A stretch of 29,193 nt of DNA from Alphaproteobacteria bacterium MarineAlpha10_Bin2. Its GTDB lineage: Bacteria; Pseudomonadota; Alphaproteobacteria; UBA828. A program made the translations under genes and the position numbers. Position 1 is the stretch's first letter. Each line of letters opens with the position of its first letter. Location: positions 1-29,193 of the forward strand of contig PTKB01000006.1 of assembly GCA_002937555.1 (NCBI GenBank), in the 5' to 3' direction. Shown here one piece after another: positions 6,755 to 16,234 of this stretch. The notes under the pieces were generated by a model that was given only the letters and a program-made list of their open reading frames with translations, did no database searches and was not told where the DNA came from.

Positions 6755-8103
6755 GCACCGTCTAACCAACTCGCCAATTCGTCGAGCGCGCGGTGCGCCA
6801 TGGCGGGCTTTCGTTCGCGTTTTTTGACCTTGCCAGCAAGCGGTGGAAACAGCCCGAAATTGACATTCATCGGCTGGAAATTCCCGTCGCCCGCAATATG
6901 TCCGCCGGTAATGTGGCCGAGAAGCGCGCCGAGCGCGGTTTCCGGCGGTGGCGGTTGGGCCGTGCCGCCGGCCACTTCCTCGGCGATGAACCGCCCGGCG
7001 AGGAGGCCGATGGCGGCGCTCTCGACATAGCCTTCGACGCCGGTGATCTGGCCGGCGAAGCGGATATTCGACTGCGCCTTCATGCGCAATAGGGGATCGA
7101 GAACGCGCGGGCTGTTGAGAAAGGTGTTGCGGTGAATACCGCCGAGACGGGCGAAGCGCGCATTTTCCAGTCCCGGAATGGCGCGCAAGGTCCGCTTCTG
7201 CTCGCCATGTTTCATCTTGGTCTGAAAGCCGACCATGTTGTAAAGCGTACCCAGCGCATTGTCCTGGCGCAGCTGCACCACGGCATACGGTTTGACGTCG
7301 GCATGCGGATTGGTCAGTCCGACCGGCTTGAGCGGGCCGAAGCGCAGCGTTTCGCGCCCGCGTTCGGCCATCACCTCGATTGGCAGGCAGCCCTCGAAAT
7401 AGGGTGTGTCCTTCTCCCACTCCTTGAATTCGCTGCGCTCCGCCGCGAGCAAGTCGTCGATGAACGCTTCATACTGCGCCGCACTCAGCGGGCAGTTAAC
7501 ATAGGCGGCAGCATCGCCGCCCGGCCCTTCCTTGTCGTAGCGTGACTGCATCCAGGCGATGTCGAAATCGATGCTGTCCTTGTAGATCACCGGCGCGATG
7601 GCATCGAAGAACGCCAGGGATTGTTCGCCGCTCAACGCCAAAATGGCGGCGCCGAGCTCGGGAGAAGTGAGCGGCCCGGTGGCCACCACAACCGGGCCCG
7701 CATCGGCTTCCGGCAATTCAAGAACCTCCTCGCGCCGGATCTCAACATGTTCATGCTCTTCCAACGCCGCTTGAACGGCGCCGGCAAAGCCCTCCCGGTC
7801 GACCGCAAGCGCGCCGCCCGCCGGCACCTGATGGGCGTCGGCGGCGCTGAGGATGAGCGATCCGGCGCGGCGCATCTCCTCGTGCAGCAAGCCGACCGCG
7901 TTGCTTTCCCAATTGTCCGAGCGGAGCGAATTGGAGCACACCAGCTCGGCCAGATTGTCGGTGACATGGGCTTCAGTGCCGCGTTCGGGGCGCATTTCAT
8001 AGAGCGCCACGGGAATGCCGCGCCCGGCGATCTGCCAGGCCACCTCGCAGCCCGCCAGACCGCCGCCGATCACACGCACCGGTGCCGGTGAATTCTCGTT
8101 CAT
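6715..8103 (-). CDS. trmFO: TrmFO, folate/FAD-dependent tRNA (uracil-54-C5)-methyltransferase
   Basis: TrmFO makes m5U54 in the T loop of tRNAs, using methylene-tetrahydrofolate as carbon donor and FADH2 as reductant. The product is 462 residues, in the normal family range. It has the FAD motif VIGGGLAGCE (11-20), the conserved MRPERGTEAH, and the catalytic-cysteine segment LVCSNSLRSDN (Cys56). Further downstream are YFEGCLPIEVMAERG, NMVGFQTKMK and FAGQITGVEGYVESAA. The start ATG at 8103 is where homology begins; 37 further in-frame codons upstream look non-coding. The gene is 35 bases downstream of the TPR-oxygenase gene on the same strand, so co-transcription is likely. Its end overlaps the NDUFAF6-like gene on the opposite strand. 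Confidence 0.95.
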   Translation of the reverse strand: MNENSPAPVRVIGGGLAGCEVAWQIAGRGIPVALYEMRPERGTEAHVTDNLAELVCSNSLRSDNWESNAVGLLHEEMRRAGSLILSAADAHQVPAGGALAVDREGFAGAVQAALEEHEHVEIRREEVLELPEADAGPVVVATGPLTSPELGAAILALSGEQSLAFFDAIAPVIYKDSIDFDIAWMQSRYDKEGPGGDAAAYVNCPLSAAQYEAFIDDLLAAERSEFKEWEKDTPYFEGCLPIEVMAERGRETLRFGPLKPVGLTNPHADVKPYAVVQLRQDNALGTLYNMVGFQTKMKHGEQKRTLRAIPGLENARFARLGGIHRNTFLNSPRVLDPLLRMKAQSNIRFAGQITGVEGYVESAAIGLLAGRFIAEEVAGGTAQPPPPETALGALLGHITGGHIAGDGNFQPMNVNFGLFPPLAGKVKKRERKPAMAHRALDELASWLDGAQAPNSAARLSSS

Positions 8104-8138
8104 GGCGAGCAGTATAGAGGAGAGGAGGGCGGCTTGGG

Positions 8139-9914
8139 CTAACGATTGTAGCGGTGGCCGAACAGCATGGTGATGTTGGTGCGCCGGTTGATGTAGCCGG
8201 AGCGGAAACGACAATCGTCGGTCTTGTGAAAGAGGTTGGAGTTGAAAATCACTGCCCGGTTGGAACGGTGCGGAATGATCATGCTGTCGCGGCCTTCAGC
8301 GTCGAGGAACTGATCGATCGCATCCTGGCGGTTGTTGTAGCGGCGAAAATCCCAGCTGAGAGGAGCTTCCGCTTTGAACACTTCGAGGCTGCCGGAGTCG
8401 GGCCGGCAGTTGGCTTCGTCGGGCGAGATCCAGAAATTGACGTTCACCGCCGCGCAGTCGGCATGCTTGTCCAATCCGCTCAAGTCGGAATCGCATTTGT
8501 ACGACCACATTTCGATGAGCGGATGATCGGCAAAGATCGCCGGCAGGCGCTGGCGCAGCTCATGGGCGATCTGCAGCAACAACGGTTCGCAAAAGCCGTC
8601 GTTCAAATAAGTACCGAGATAGCCTGGCTTGACGTCCTTCCATATCGTCGCCTCGCGGCAAAATGCGCGCAGGCGCAGGAGCGCATCCTGGCTCAACAGA
8701 TCATCGACAACGGCGAGATTGGGCTCTAAGCCGAAATAAGAACTTTCCACTTGGCGCCTGCCCACGCCCTTGCCGAGCGCCGAAATTTCCAGCATCGGGC
8801 AGGCGGGAACGTAATAGGCGCCGTCATAGTTCGGATTGAGCTTGTCCCGCTGCGCTTCCGAAAGCTTGAATATTTCGTCATGCGCCATATCGTACGGCAT
8901 GGCGTCGCGCACTGATTCATAGCACCCGATAATTTTTTGGATGTCGTTGCCGGCTATGCCGCGCGCATAGAGGTGGCGCATTTGATCGATGTCGTGGTTG
9001 AGTTTGAACAGCGCCGAACTGCGTTGCGGCCGGACGGCAAGCCGTGCCGCACGCTTAAAATGCGCATGGGCGTCTTCAAGCGCGCCGCTCGCAAGGTAGC
9101 AAAGCGCCATCTTCGAATGCGCTTCGCTCATGTCCGGCGCGAGCTTTATCGCCGCTTTAAAATGCTTGCGCGCTTCGGAATTATCGGCCGAGCCGAACAG
9201 CGCCCAGCCCAAATTCAAATGCGCCGCCGGCGCCTCGGGCTGCAGTTCCACGGCGCGGCGGTCATGCTGGATGGCGCCTGCCAAATCGCCGAGATCGAAC
9301 AGCGCCAAGCCGAGGTTGCTGTGCGCCGCGGCGTGATCCGGGTTGATCTCGACGGCGCGCAGGTAGCATGTCACCGCCTCTTCCAGCCGGTTTGCGGCGT
9401 GATAGACGCTGCCCAAAGTGCTTTCGATATCGGCCGAGCCCGGCTGTACCTGGCGGGCCTGCTCCAGGCACTTAATCGCTTCCCCGTAGCGCGCCAGCTT
9501 GCGCAGCAACTGGCCCATGCTGGCCAGGCTCTCGGCGGAATTCGGATTGAGTTCAACGGCACGGCGAAAGGATTCGAGCGCCGCGTCGGCGTCGTCGAGC
9601 GCCGCATAAGCGCGCCCGAGATTACCGTGATAAGCGGCGTTGCCGGGGTTCCCGTCAATCGCCTGCCCAATCAGTTCGATAGCCTCGCCCGGCTGATTGC
9701 GCGCCAGGCGGATCAGCCCGGAAAGATGCAACGCATCGGCAAACTCCGGCTCGACATCGAGCAGCAGACGATAAAGCCCATCCGCCTCGTCCAACCGCCC
9801 GGCCTGGTGATGCTGCACGGCCATGTTGAGAATCTCATCGCGGTCCGGGGCAGTCTCCGCTGCCGCTTGCGGCGCGCCGTATTTCGCTGGTTCCACCCGT
9901 TCAACATGAGCCAT
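8139..9914 (-). CDS. TPR protein with C-terminal 2-oxoglutarate/Fe(II) oxygenase-like domain
   Basis: The 591-residue product begins with about seven tetratricopeptide repeats (roughly 27-295), seen as repeated A..NLG.AL......A....RRAVEL.P units at 34-residue spacing. A linker (300-400) precedes a putative double-stranded beta-helix oxygenase domain. There KHADCAAVNVNFW gives a candidate HXD pair (His484, Asp486), NLFHKTD a candidate distal His563, and INRRTNITMLFG a candidate 2-oxoglutarate-binding Arg577/578. The order and spacing fit an Fe(II) dioxygenase of the TPR-linked bacterial type, which may hydroxylate proteins or peptides; the substrate is unknown. There is no signal peptide, so it should be cytoplasmic. 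It lies upstream of trmFO and is divergent from the caspase-like gene. Confidence 0.8.
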   Translation of the reverse strand: MAHVERVEPAKYGAPQAAAETAPDRDEILNMAVQHHQAGRLDEADGLYRLLLDVEPEFADALHLSGLIRLARNQPGEAIELIGQAIDGNPGNAAYHGNLGRAYAALDDADAALESFRRAVELNPNSAESLASMGQLLRKLARYGEAIKCLEQARQVQPGSADIESTLGSVYHAANRLEEAVTCYLRAVEINPDHAAAHSNLGLALFDLGDLAGAIQHDRRAVELQPEAPAAHLNLGWALFGSADNSEARKHFKAAIKLAPDMSEAHSKMALCYLASGALEDAHAHFKRAARLAVRPQRSSALFKLNHDIDQMRHLYARGIAGNDIQKIIGCYESVRDAMPYDMAHDEIFKLSEAQRDKLNPNYDGAYYVPACPMLEISALGKGVGRRQVESSYFGLEPNLAVVDDLLSQDALLRLRAFCREATIWKDVKPGYLGTYLNDGFCEPLLLQIAHELRQRLPAIFADHPLIEMWSYKCDSDLSGLDKHADCAAVNVNFWISPDEANCRPDSGSLEVFKAEAPLSWDFRRYNNRQDAIDQFLDAEGRDSMIIPHRSNRAVIFNSNLFHKTDDCRFRSGYINRRTNITMLFGHRYNR

Positions 9915-10061
9915 TTCGTCAGATTAATGACTCGTCACTTAAGGAATGATGAACCTTTGTGGCTATGCCATGTGTGCCAGATCGCTGATTTGATTGTGGG
10001 TTGTGATTAGATGAGGCACTATGCCCATGGGTTGAGGTGCAAGAATATTTCGGGCGCTTGG

Positions 10062-12527
10062 ATGTTGAAGCATTTGGTGGCGCTATTGCTCTTCGTGCTC
10101 GTCGTGATTGGCGGGACGCTGCTCCACGCGCCCATTGCCGTCGCCGCCGCCGAGAACAGGGACGCCGTGGCGGTCATCATCGGCAATAAGAATTATACCG
10201 GCTCGGTGCCGAATGTAGACTTCGCGCACAACGACGCCGCGGCGATGAAGCGCTTCGTTATCGATGTACTGGGCTTCCGCGAAGGCAACATCATCGATGT
10301 CAGAGACGCCACAGCTGGCCGGCTGGCGGCAGTGTTTGGCACCGCCGACAACGCCGAAGGTCAACTGCATGACTGGGTGAAACAGGGCAAGTCGGATGTG
10401 GTGGTGTTCTATTCCGGCCATGGCGCGCCGGGCCTGCGTGACAAACGCGGCTATCTGGTACCGACCGACGCCGATCCCCGGCGCATCGAACTGACCGGCT
10501 ATCCGGTCGATATTCTCTACGCGAATTTGGCAAAAATTCCGGAACGGCGGATGGCTATTTTCCTCGACGCCTGCTTCTCGGGCGAGACGCCGAAGGGCAT
10601 GATCGTTGATTCGGCCTCGGCAATAATGGTGCAGCCCAAATTGCCCGCCACAGCTTCGGGAATGACCGTGCTCACCGCGGCGAGCCGCGATCAGGTGGCG
10701 AATTGGGACAACGCGGCCAAGCATGGCCTGTTCACGCGCTATCTCCTGCAAGCGTTACGCGGCAAGGCAGATGCCGAGCCGTACGGCAACGATGACGGCG
10801 ACGTAAGCTTGGCCGAGGTCATGCGTTATCTCGACGAGGAAATGACCTATCAATCGAAGCGCCTGTTCGGCGCGGCGCGTGAGCAACGCGCCACGTCCAT
10901 CGGTGATAAGGGCGTGGTGCTGGCATCGCTACCCGCAGAGGAGTTGCCGCCGGCAAAGGAGTTCACCATTGTCGAAGCCGATCTGACGATGCGGGCCTTG
11001 AAGAATGCCAATGTACGCGCCGGGCCGTCGACGGCGGAAACGAAAGTGGGCGCGCTCAGCGAAGGCAGTGCTGTCAATGTCACGGGAGAGGTGGAAGGCC
11101 GCGACTGGTACCGCGTGGCGCTGGCCGATGGCGCCGAAGGCTATGTCTGGCGCCCACTTCTGAGCGAAGAAGAAGCCGCGCCGGCGGGGCCGGTGTTGGA
11201 GGAATTGGTAACGGAAGAGCCCGCGCCTGCTCCTCAACCGGCGAACCCCTCTGAGATTGTTATCGCGAGCGGCCCGTTGCTTGGCTTGACGTTGGCGGAT
11301 TGGTTGCTGCTGAGCGCCGATCGTTTGAAGCAAGGCGAATACGTGGCGCTGATCGGCGAGGCAGCGCAACTGCGCGAACGGTATGGGCGGATGTCCGCTG
11401 TCGAGTCGGTGCTGCAGCAAGCAGTGATGGGCGATCTCGAGGCCAGGGAAGGCATGGCGCGAGTGGTGTATGCCGCAGCTTATCGTCGGCAGCATGGCTC
11501 CTTTGACGAATTGGAAGCTAATCTGGATGAGGCAATTTCCATCATTCTTTCGTCTTTTAAACCGATCACTCAGAGCGATGCCCGCGCATCCTTGGATGCG
11601 CTGGAAAATCTAAAATCGGTAAGTGGGACGACCCCTGCGACGCTGTCGCTGAAGGCGCGTGCCTATCATGTGTTGGAGGATTACGGGAATGCGGAGGCGG
11701 CTTATGGCGCTTGGCTAAACGCAACGCTGCCAGACGACGCGGAGCGCCAGCAAATGATCGCGGCGATGCTGCGCGCGAGTAAGGCCGAACCCTACGGCCC
11801 GCGGGTCGGCGAATCCTTCCGCGACTGTGCAATGTGCCCTGAGATGGTGGTGGTGCCGGCCGGTGAGTTCATGATGGGCTCGCCGATCGGCGAGGAGGGG
11901 CGCGATAGCGATGAGGGGCCCGTTCGCCGGGTTTTGGTGCGCCAGCCCTTCGCGATTGGAAAATATGAAGTGACGTTTGAAGAGTGGGATGCGTGCGTTA
12001 CCGGTGGAGGTTGCAACGGCTATCGGCCAGAAGACAAAGGTTGGGGTCGTGGCAAGCGGCCAGTGATTAACATGTGCCAAAACGACGCCAAGGCGTACAC
12101 CAAGTGGCTGAGCGCGAAGACGGGCAACGTGTACCGTTTGCCGAGCGAAGCCGAATGGGAATACGCGGCGCGCGCGGGGACGGTGACGCCTTTTAGTTCC
12201 GGCAAGACGATAAACTCGTCTTGGTCCAATTACGGAAACAAGAAAGGCAAGACGGATTGGGTGGGACACTATTCTCCCAATGGTTTCGGACTCCACGACG
12301 TACATGGCAACGTTTGGGAATGGGTTGAAGATTGCTGGAACAATGGCTATGCGGGCGCGCCCTCGGACACAAATGTGTGGCAGGCCAGCGACTGTCGTCT
12401 TCGCGTTCTTCGGGGCGGTTCGTGGGTCAACGATCTCCAGTCCGTGCGGTCGGCCTACCGCCAGGCGTTCGAACCCGGGAACAGGAACTTCAACGTCGGA
12501 TTCCGTATTGCCCGGACGCTACCCTGA
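10062..12527 (+). CDS. Exported caspase-like (C14) protein with SH3 and FGE-like domains
   Basis: From ATG 10062 the product is 821 residues and begins with a clear signal peptide (MLKHLVALLLFVLVVIGG... ending about AVAAA). An in-frame ATG at 10011 would add 17 residues ahead of it. Numbered from 10011, a caspase p20-like domain (51-305) carries the catalytic His in VFYSGHGAPG (His137) and the Cys in FLDACFSGE (Cys188). A bacterial SH3 domain (about 325-383, NVRAGPS...WYRV..GYVW) follows. Next come a Pro-rich linker and a helical region (415-600). The C-terminal formylglycine-generating-enzyme/sulfatase-modifying-factor fold (605-835) has MVVVPAGEFMMGSP, RLPSEAEWEYAARAG, GNVWEWVED and RGGSW...GFRIA. 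The FGE catalytic Cys pair is absent, so this domain is probably a binding module. Predicted periplasmic or secreted orthocaspase-type protease; targets unknown. Confidence 0.88.
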   Translation: MLKHLVALLLFVLVVIGGTLLHAPIAVAAAENRDAVAVIIGNKNYTGSVPNVDFAHNDAAAMKRFVIDVLGFREGNIIDVRDATAGRLAAVFGTADNAEGQLHDWVKQGKSDVVVFYSGHGAPGLRDKRGYLVPTDADPRRIELTGYPVDILYANLAKIPERRMAIFLDACFSGETPKGMIVDSASAIMVQPKLPATASGMTVLTAASRDQVANWDNAAKHGLFTRYLLQALRGKADAEPYGNDDGDVSLAEVMRYLDEEMTYQSKRLFGAAREQRATSIGDKGVVLASLPAEELPPAKEFTIVEADLTMRALKNANVRAGPSTAETKVGALSEGSAVNVTGEVEGRDWYRVALADGAEGYVWRPLLSEEEAAPAGPVLEELVTEEPAPAPQPANPSEIVIASGPLLGLTLADWLLLSADRLKQGEYVALIGEAAQLRERYGRMSAVESVLQQAVMGDLEAREGMARVVYAAAYRRQHGSFDELEANLDEAISIILSSFKPITQSDARASLDALENLKSVSGTTPATLSLKARAYHVLEDYGNAEAAYGAWLNATLPDDAERQQMIAAMLRASKAEPYGPRVGESFRDCAMCPEMVVVPAGEFMMGSPIGEEGRDSDEGPVRRVLVRQPFAIGKYEVTFEEWDACVTGGGCNGYRPEDKGWGRGKRPVINMCQNDAKAYTKWLSAKTGNVYRLPSEAEWEYAARAGTVTPFSSGKTINSSWSNYGNKKGKTDWVGHYSPNGFGLHDVHGNVWEWVEDCWNNGYAGAPSDTNVWQASDCRLRVLRGGSWVNDLQSVRSAYRQAFEPGNRNFNVGFRIARTLP

Positions 12528-12610
12528 GAGGGAGGCTTAGCACTTGCATCTTTATTTCATAACATTTTGAGGTCTGGGCGAGGCATCAGAGACAAATATT
12601 AACTTGGTGA

Positions 12611-12641
12611 TCGTGTGAGTAAAAATGCAGACATCACACGA
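12611..12641. repeat. 8-bp inverted repeat between convergent genes
   Basis: TCGTGTGA (12611-12618) and TCACACGA (12634-12641) are exact reverse complements around a 15-base loop. They lie in the 146-base gap between the ends of the caspase-like gene and uvrA. A T-run typical of intrinsic terminators is lacking. It may be a weak bidirectional 3' stem or a protein site. Confidence 0.55.
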
Positions 12642-12673
12642 ACCACAGGCTCGGCTTTCGAGTAAAAATAATA

Positions 12674-15553
12674 TCAAGCAGCCGAACGTTTTGCCGCCGC
12701 GCGGCGGCGTTTGGGCTTGGCGCGCCTCGGCGCGAGCGCTTTGGCGAGGTATTGGCCGGTATAGCTTTCCGGGTTCCGGGCCATGTCTTCCGGGCGTGCC
12801 TGGGCGATCAGGCGGCCGCCGCCGTCGCCGCCGTCGGGTCCGAGGTCGATCACCCAGTCGGCGGTCTTGATGATCTCCAGATTGTGCTCGATGACGAGCA
12901 CGGTGTTGCCGGTATCCACCAGGCTGTGCAGCACTTCCAAGAGTTTGCGCACGTCGTGGAAATGAAGGCCCGTGGTTGGTTCGTCGAGGATATATAGGGT
13001 GCGCCCGGTGGCGCGGCGCGATAGCTCCTTGGCCAGCTTCACGCGCTGCGCCTCGCCGCCCGAGAGCGTCGTCGCCTGCTGGCCGACCTTGATGTAGCCG
13101 AGGCCGACACGCTGCAGGGTCTCAAGCTTGTTGCGGATCGCCGGCACCGCCTTGAAGAATTCCGTCGCCGCCTCGACCGTCAGATCCAGCACGTCGGCAA
13201 TCGATTTTCCCTTGTAATGGACCTCCAAGGTTTCGCGGTTGTAGCGGTGACCCTTGCACTCCTCGCATTGGATATAGATGTCCGGCAGGAAATGCATTTC
13301 GATCTTGATCAGGCCGTCGCCCTGGCACGCTTCGCAGCGCCCGCCCTTGACGTTGAAGGAGAAGCGTCCGGGCTTGTAGCCGCGCGCCTTGGCTTCCGGC
13401 AGGCCGGCGAACCAATCGCGGATCGGACCGAACGCCCCGGTGTAGGTCGCCGGGTTGGAGCGCGGCGTACGGCCGATCGGCGATTGGTCGATATCGACGA
13501 TCTTGTCGATAAATTCCAACCCTTCGATGGCGTCATGCGCCCCCGGTTGCGCCCGCGCGCCATTCATGCGCTTGGCCACAGCCTTGTAGAGGGTATCGAT
13601 GACGAGCGTCGATTTTCCGCTGCCGGAAACCCCGGTCACGCAGGTAAAGGTGCCGAGCGGAAAATGCACGTCGATATTCTGAAGATTGTTCTCGCGTGCG
13701 CCGATGACGCTGACGCGCTGCCCCTTCTTGCCTTCGCGCCGCTTATCCGGCACCGCGATCTGTTCCATGCCGGTAAGGTATTTCCCGGTCAGGCTCTCGG
13801 GCGCCGCCATGATCGCCTGCGGCGTCCCTTCGGCGACGATCTCGCCGCCATGCACCCCGGCGGCCGGGCCCATATCGATGACATGATCGGCGCTGAGGAT
13901 GGCCTCTTCGTCATGCTCGACGACGAGCACCGAATTGCCGAGATCGCGTAAGTTTTTCAGGGTGCCGAGCAGCCGCGCATTGTCGCGCTGATGGAGGCCG
14001 ATGGAAGGCTCGTCGAGCACGTACAGCACGCCGGTTAAGCCCGAGCCGATTTGCGAGGCGAGACGGATGCGCTGGCTTTCGCCGCCCGACAGTGTGCCGG
14101 CGGCGCGCGCCAAGGTGAGATATTCGAGGCCGACATCGACAAGAAAGCGCAGTCGCTCGTTGATCTCCTTGAGGATACGCTGGGCGATTTCCTTGTGCTT
14201 GGCGCTGAGTTGGGTATCGAGCACGGCGAACCATTCGGCGGCCTGGAGAATGCTCAAGACGGTAATCTCGCCGATATGGCGGCCGCCGATCTTGACCGCC
14301 AGGGCCTCCGGCTTGAGGCGGTTGCCGGCGCAGGTTTCGCACGCCGCCGTGCTCTGGAATTTCGCCATTTCCTCGCGCAGCCAGGCGCTGTCGGATTCGC
14401 TCCAGCGCCGGTCGAGATTGGGGATCACGCCTTCGAAGGTCTTGGTGGTGCTGTATTCGCGCGTGCCGTCGTCATAGCGGAATTTTATCCGTTCCTTGCC
14501 CGAGCCGTGCAGTATCACGCTACGCAGCTTCTCCGGCAGCTCGTTCCACGGCGTGCCCGTGCTTTTCTTATAGTGCCGCGCGATGCTGTCGAGCGTCTGG
14601 CCGTAATAGGGCGAGGAGGAGCCGGCCCATGGCGCGATGGCGCCTTCGCGCAATGTCAGACTCTCGTCCGGCACCACAAGTTGCGAGTCGAAATAGAGCC
14701 GCACGCCGAGGCCGTCGCAGGCCGGGCAGGCGCCGAACGGATTGTTGAACGAGAACAGGCGCGGTTCGATCTCTTCGATGGTAAAGCCCGAAACCGGACA
14801 GGCGAACTTGGCTGAAAAAATTGTGCGCTCACCACTGTCGGCATCTTCGGCGATCGCCAAACCTTCGGTCAGGCCAAGCGCCGTCTCCAGGCTGTCGGCC
14901 AGTCTGTTGCCGAGGTCGCCCTTCACCACGATGCGGTCGATGACGACTTCGATATCGTGTTTCTTTTTCTTATCCAGCGCCGGCGCGGCGTCGATATCGT
15001 GCATCTCGCCGTCGATCTTGACGCGGGTGAAGCCGCGCTTCATCAGCTCGACCAGTTCCTTGCGGTATTCGCCCTTGCGCCCGCGGATGATCGGCGCCAG
15101 CAGGAGGAGCCGGGTGCCGGATTTCATTTCCAAGACCCGGTCGACCATCTGGCTCACGGTCTGGCTCTCGATCGGAAGCCCCGTCGCCGGCGAATAGGGT
15201 ATGCCGATGCGGGCGTAGAGCAGGCGGAGATAATCGTATATCTCGGTCACCGTGCCGACCGTCGAGCGCGGATTTTTCGATGTGGTCTTTTGCTCGATCG
15301 AGATCGCCGGCGACAGGCCGTCGATCGAATCGACATCGGGTTTTTGCATCAATTGCAGAAATTGCCGGGCATAGGCCGAGAGGCTCTCGACATAGCGGCG
15401 CTGGCCTTCGGCATAGATGGTATCGAAGGCGAGCGAGGATTTGCCCGAACCCGACAGGCCGGTAATCACCACCAGCTTGTCGCGCGGCAATTCCACGTTC
15501 ACGCCCTTGAGGTTATGCTCGCGGGCGCCGCGTATGCTGATGTTTTTGTGCAT
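12674..15553 (-). CDS. uvrA: Excinuclease ABC subunit A
   Basis: UvrA is the damage-recognition ATPase of nucleotide excision repair; it loads UvrB on distorted DNA. From ATG 15553 the product is 959 residues (usual 935-970). Domain order is typical. The first Walker A is GLSGSGKSS (near 31), followed by the UvrB-interaction region, a zinc-binding CPACDGLG segment, and a first ABC signature LSGGESQRIRLA. A second Walker A is GVSGSGKST, a zinc module has CEACQGDG...CEECKGH, and the second signature is LSGGEAQRVKLA with a Walker B ILDEPTTGLH. The C terminus is Arg/Lys-rich. The frame extends upstream to 15952, but that part overlaps ssb and is not UvrA-like, so 15553 is chosen. It is divergent from ssb. 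Confidence 0.98.
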   Translation of the reverse strand: MHKNISIRGAREHNLKGVNVELPRDKLVVITGLSGSGKSSLAFDTIYAEGQRRYVESLSAYARQFLQLMQKPDVDSIDGLSPAISIEQKTTSKNPRSTVGTVTEIYDYLRLLYARIGIPYSPATGLPIESQTVSQMVDRVLEMKSGTRLLLLAPIIRGRKGEYRKELVELMKRGFTRVKIDGEMHDIDAAPALDKKKKHDIEVVIDRIVVKGDLGNRLADSLETALGLTEGLAIAEDADSGERTIFSAKFACPVSGFTIEEIEPRLFSFNNPFGACPACDGLGVRLYFDSQLVVPDESLTLREGAIAPWAGSSSPYYGQTLDSIARHYKKSTGTPWNELPEKLRSVILHGSGKERIKFRYDDGTREYSTTKTFEGVIPNLDRRWSESDSAWLREEMAKFQSTAACETCAGNRLKPEALAVKIGGRHIGEITVLSILQAAEWFAVLDTQLSAKHKEIAQRILKEINERLRFLVDVGLEYLTLARAAGTLSGGESQRIRLASQIGSGLTGVLYVLDEPSIGLHQRDNARLLGTLKNLRDLGNSVLVVEHDEEAILSADHVIDMGPAAGVHGGEIVAEGTPQAIMAAPESLTGKYLTGMEQIAVPDKRREGKKGQRVSVIGARENNLQNIDVHFPLGTFTCVTGVSGSGKSTLVIDTLYKAVAKRMNGARAQPGAHDAIEGLEFIDKIVDIDQSPIGRTPRSNPATYTGAFGPIRDWFAGLPEAKARGYKPGRFSFNVKGGRCEACQGDGLIKIEMHFLPDIYIQCEECKGHRYNRETLEVHYKGKSIADVLDLTVEAATEFFKAVPAIRNKLETLQRVGLGYIKVGQQATTLSGGEAQRVKLAKELSRRATGRTLYILDEPTTGLHFHDVRKLLEVLHSLVDTGNTVLVIEHNLEIIKTADWVIDLGPDGGDGGGRLIAQARPEDMARNPESYTGQYLAKALAPRRAKPKRRRAAAKRSAA

Positions 15554-15722
15554 CTTCTCGAGTTCGGGCGCTATCGGCGTAAAGAAATTGGCAACCACGC
15601 AATATAGGCAGCCCCGCGCGCGAATGCGAGCCTGATGACGATTGCGGCGCCGCCGCCGATACGCCAAAATAGCGCCCACGGAGCGTCGGCGAACGGACGC
15701 GGTGAGCGAGTGGGAGCGGAGC

Positions 15723-16208
15723 ATGGCGGGCAGCGTAAATAAGGTGATTTTGGTGGGCAATCTCGGGCGCGACCCGGAGGCTCGCCAGATGCAGGACGGC
15801 AATCCGGTGGTCAATCTCTCGCTTGCGACCTCCGAGAGTTGGCGCGACAAGAACACCGGTGAGCGGCGCGAGAAAACTGAGTGGCACCGTGTCGTCATAT
15901 TCAACGAGCGCTTGGCCGACGTGGCGCAGAAATATCTCCGCAAGGGCTCCAAGATCTACATCGAAGGCCAGTTGCAGACGCGCAAATGGACGGACCAGTC
16001 CGGCGTCGAAAAATATTCTACCGAAGTGGTGTTGCAGCGCTTTCGCGGCGAGCTGCAAATGCTCGACCGCGCCGGCGAAGGCGGCGGCGGTGGCGGCGAC
16101 TATAACCAGGACAGCCAATCAGGCGGCGCATCGGGAAGCTCGGACGGCGGCGCTCCCTCCGGCGGCGCTCCCTCCGGCGGCAATCTCGACGACGATATTC
16201 CCTTTTAG
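15723..16208 (+). CDS. ssb: Single-stranded DNA-binding protein
   Basis: SSB coats single-stranded DNA in replication and repair. The 161-residue product has an OB fold from residue 4 to about 112 (VNKVILVGNLGRDPEARQ, WHRVVIFNERLADVAQKYL, YIEGQLQTRKW). A Gly/Ser-rich linker follows, and the acidic tip DDDIPF binds partner proteins. The linker contains an exact repeat of GGAPS encoded by a duplicated 15-base unit. The ATG at 15723 has GGGAGCGGAG directly upstream; an upstream in-frame start would add an Arg-rich leader foreign to the family. It is divergent from uvrA, a classic bacterial pairing, and 124 bases upstream of gyrA. Confidence 0.97.
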   Translation: MAGSVNKVILVGNLGRDPEARQMQDGNPVVNLSLATSESWRDKNTGERREKTEWHRVVIFNERLADVAQKYLRKGSKIYIEGQLQTRKWTDQSGVEKYSTEVVLQRFRGELQMLDRAGEGGGGGGDYNQDSQSGGASGSSDGGAPSGGAPSGGNLDDDIPF

Positions 16209-16234
16209 CGGCCGCATGGGCGGCGCCTGGAGCG

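Noticed and set aside
12650..12662. CTCG-GCTTT-CGAG stem as the uvrA terminator
   Set aside because: Only 4 bp and no T-run on the uvrA side.
15553..15952. N-terminal extension of UvrA to 15952
   Set aside because: It overlaps the conserved ssb OB fold on the other strand and has no UvrA-like sequence.
16138..16183. Repeat array in the ssb linker as a CRISPR-like element
   Set aside because: Only two in-frame 15-base coding copies (GGAPS); no spacers.
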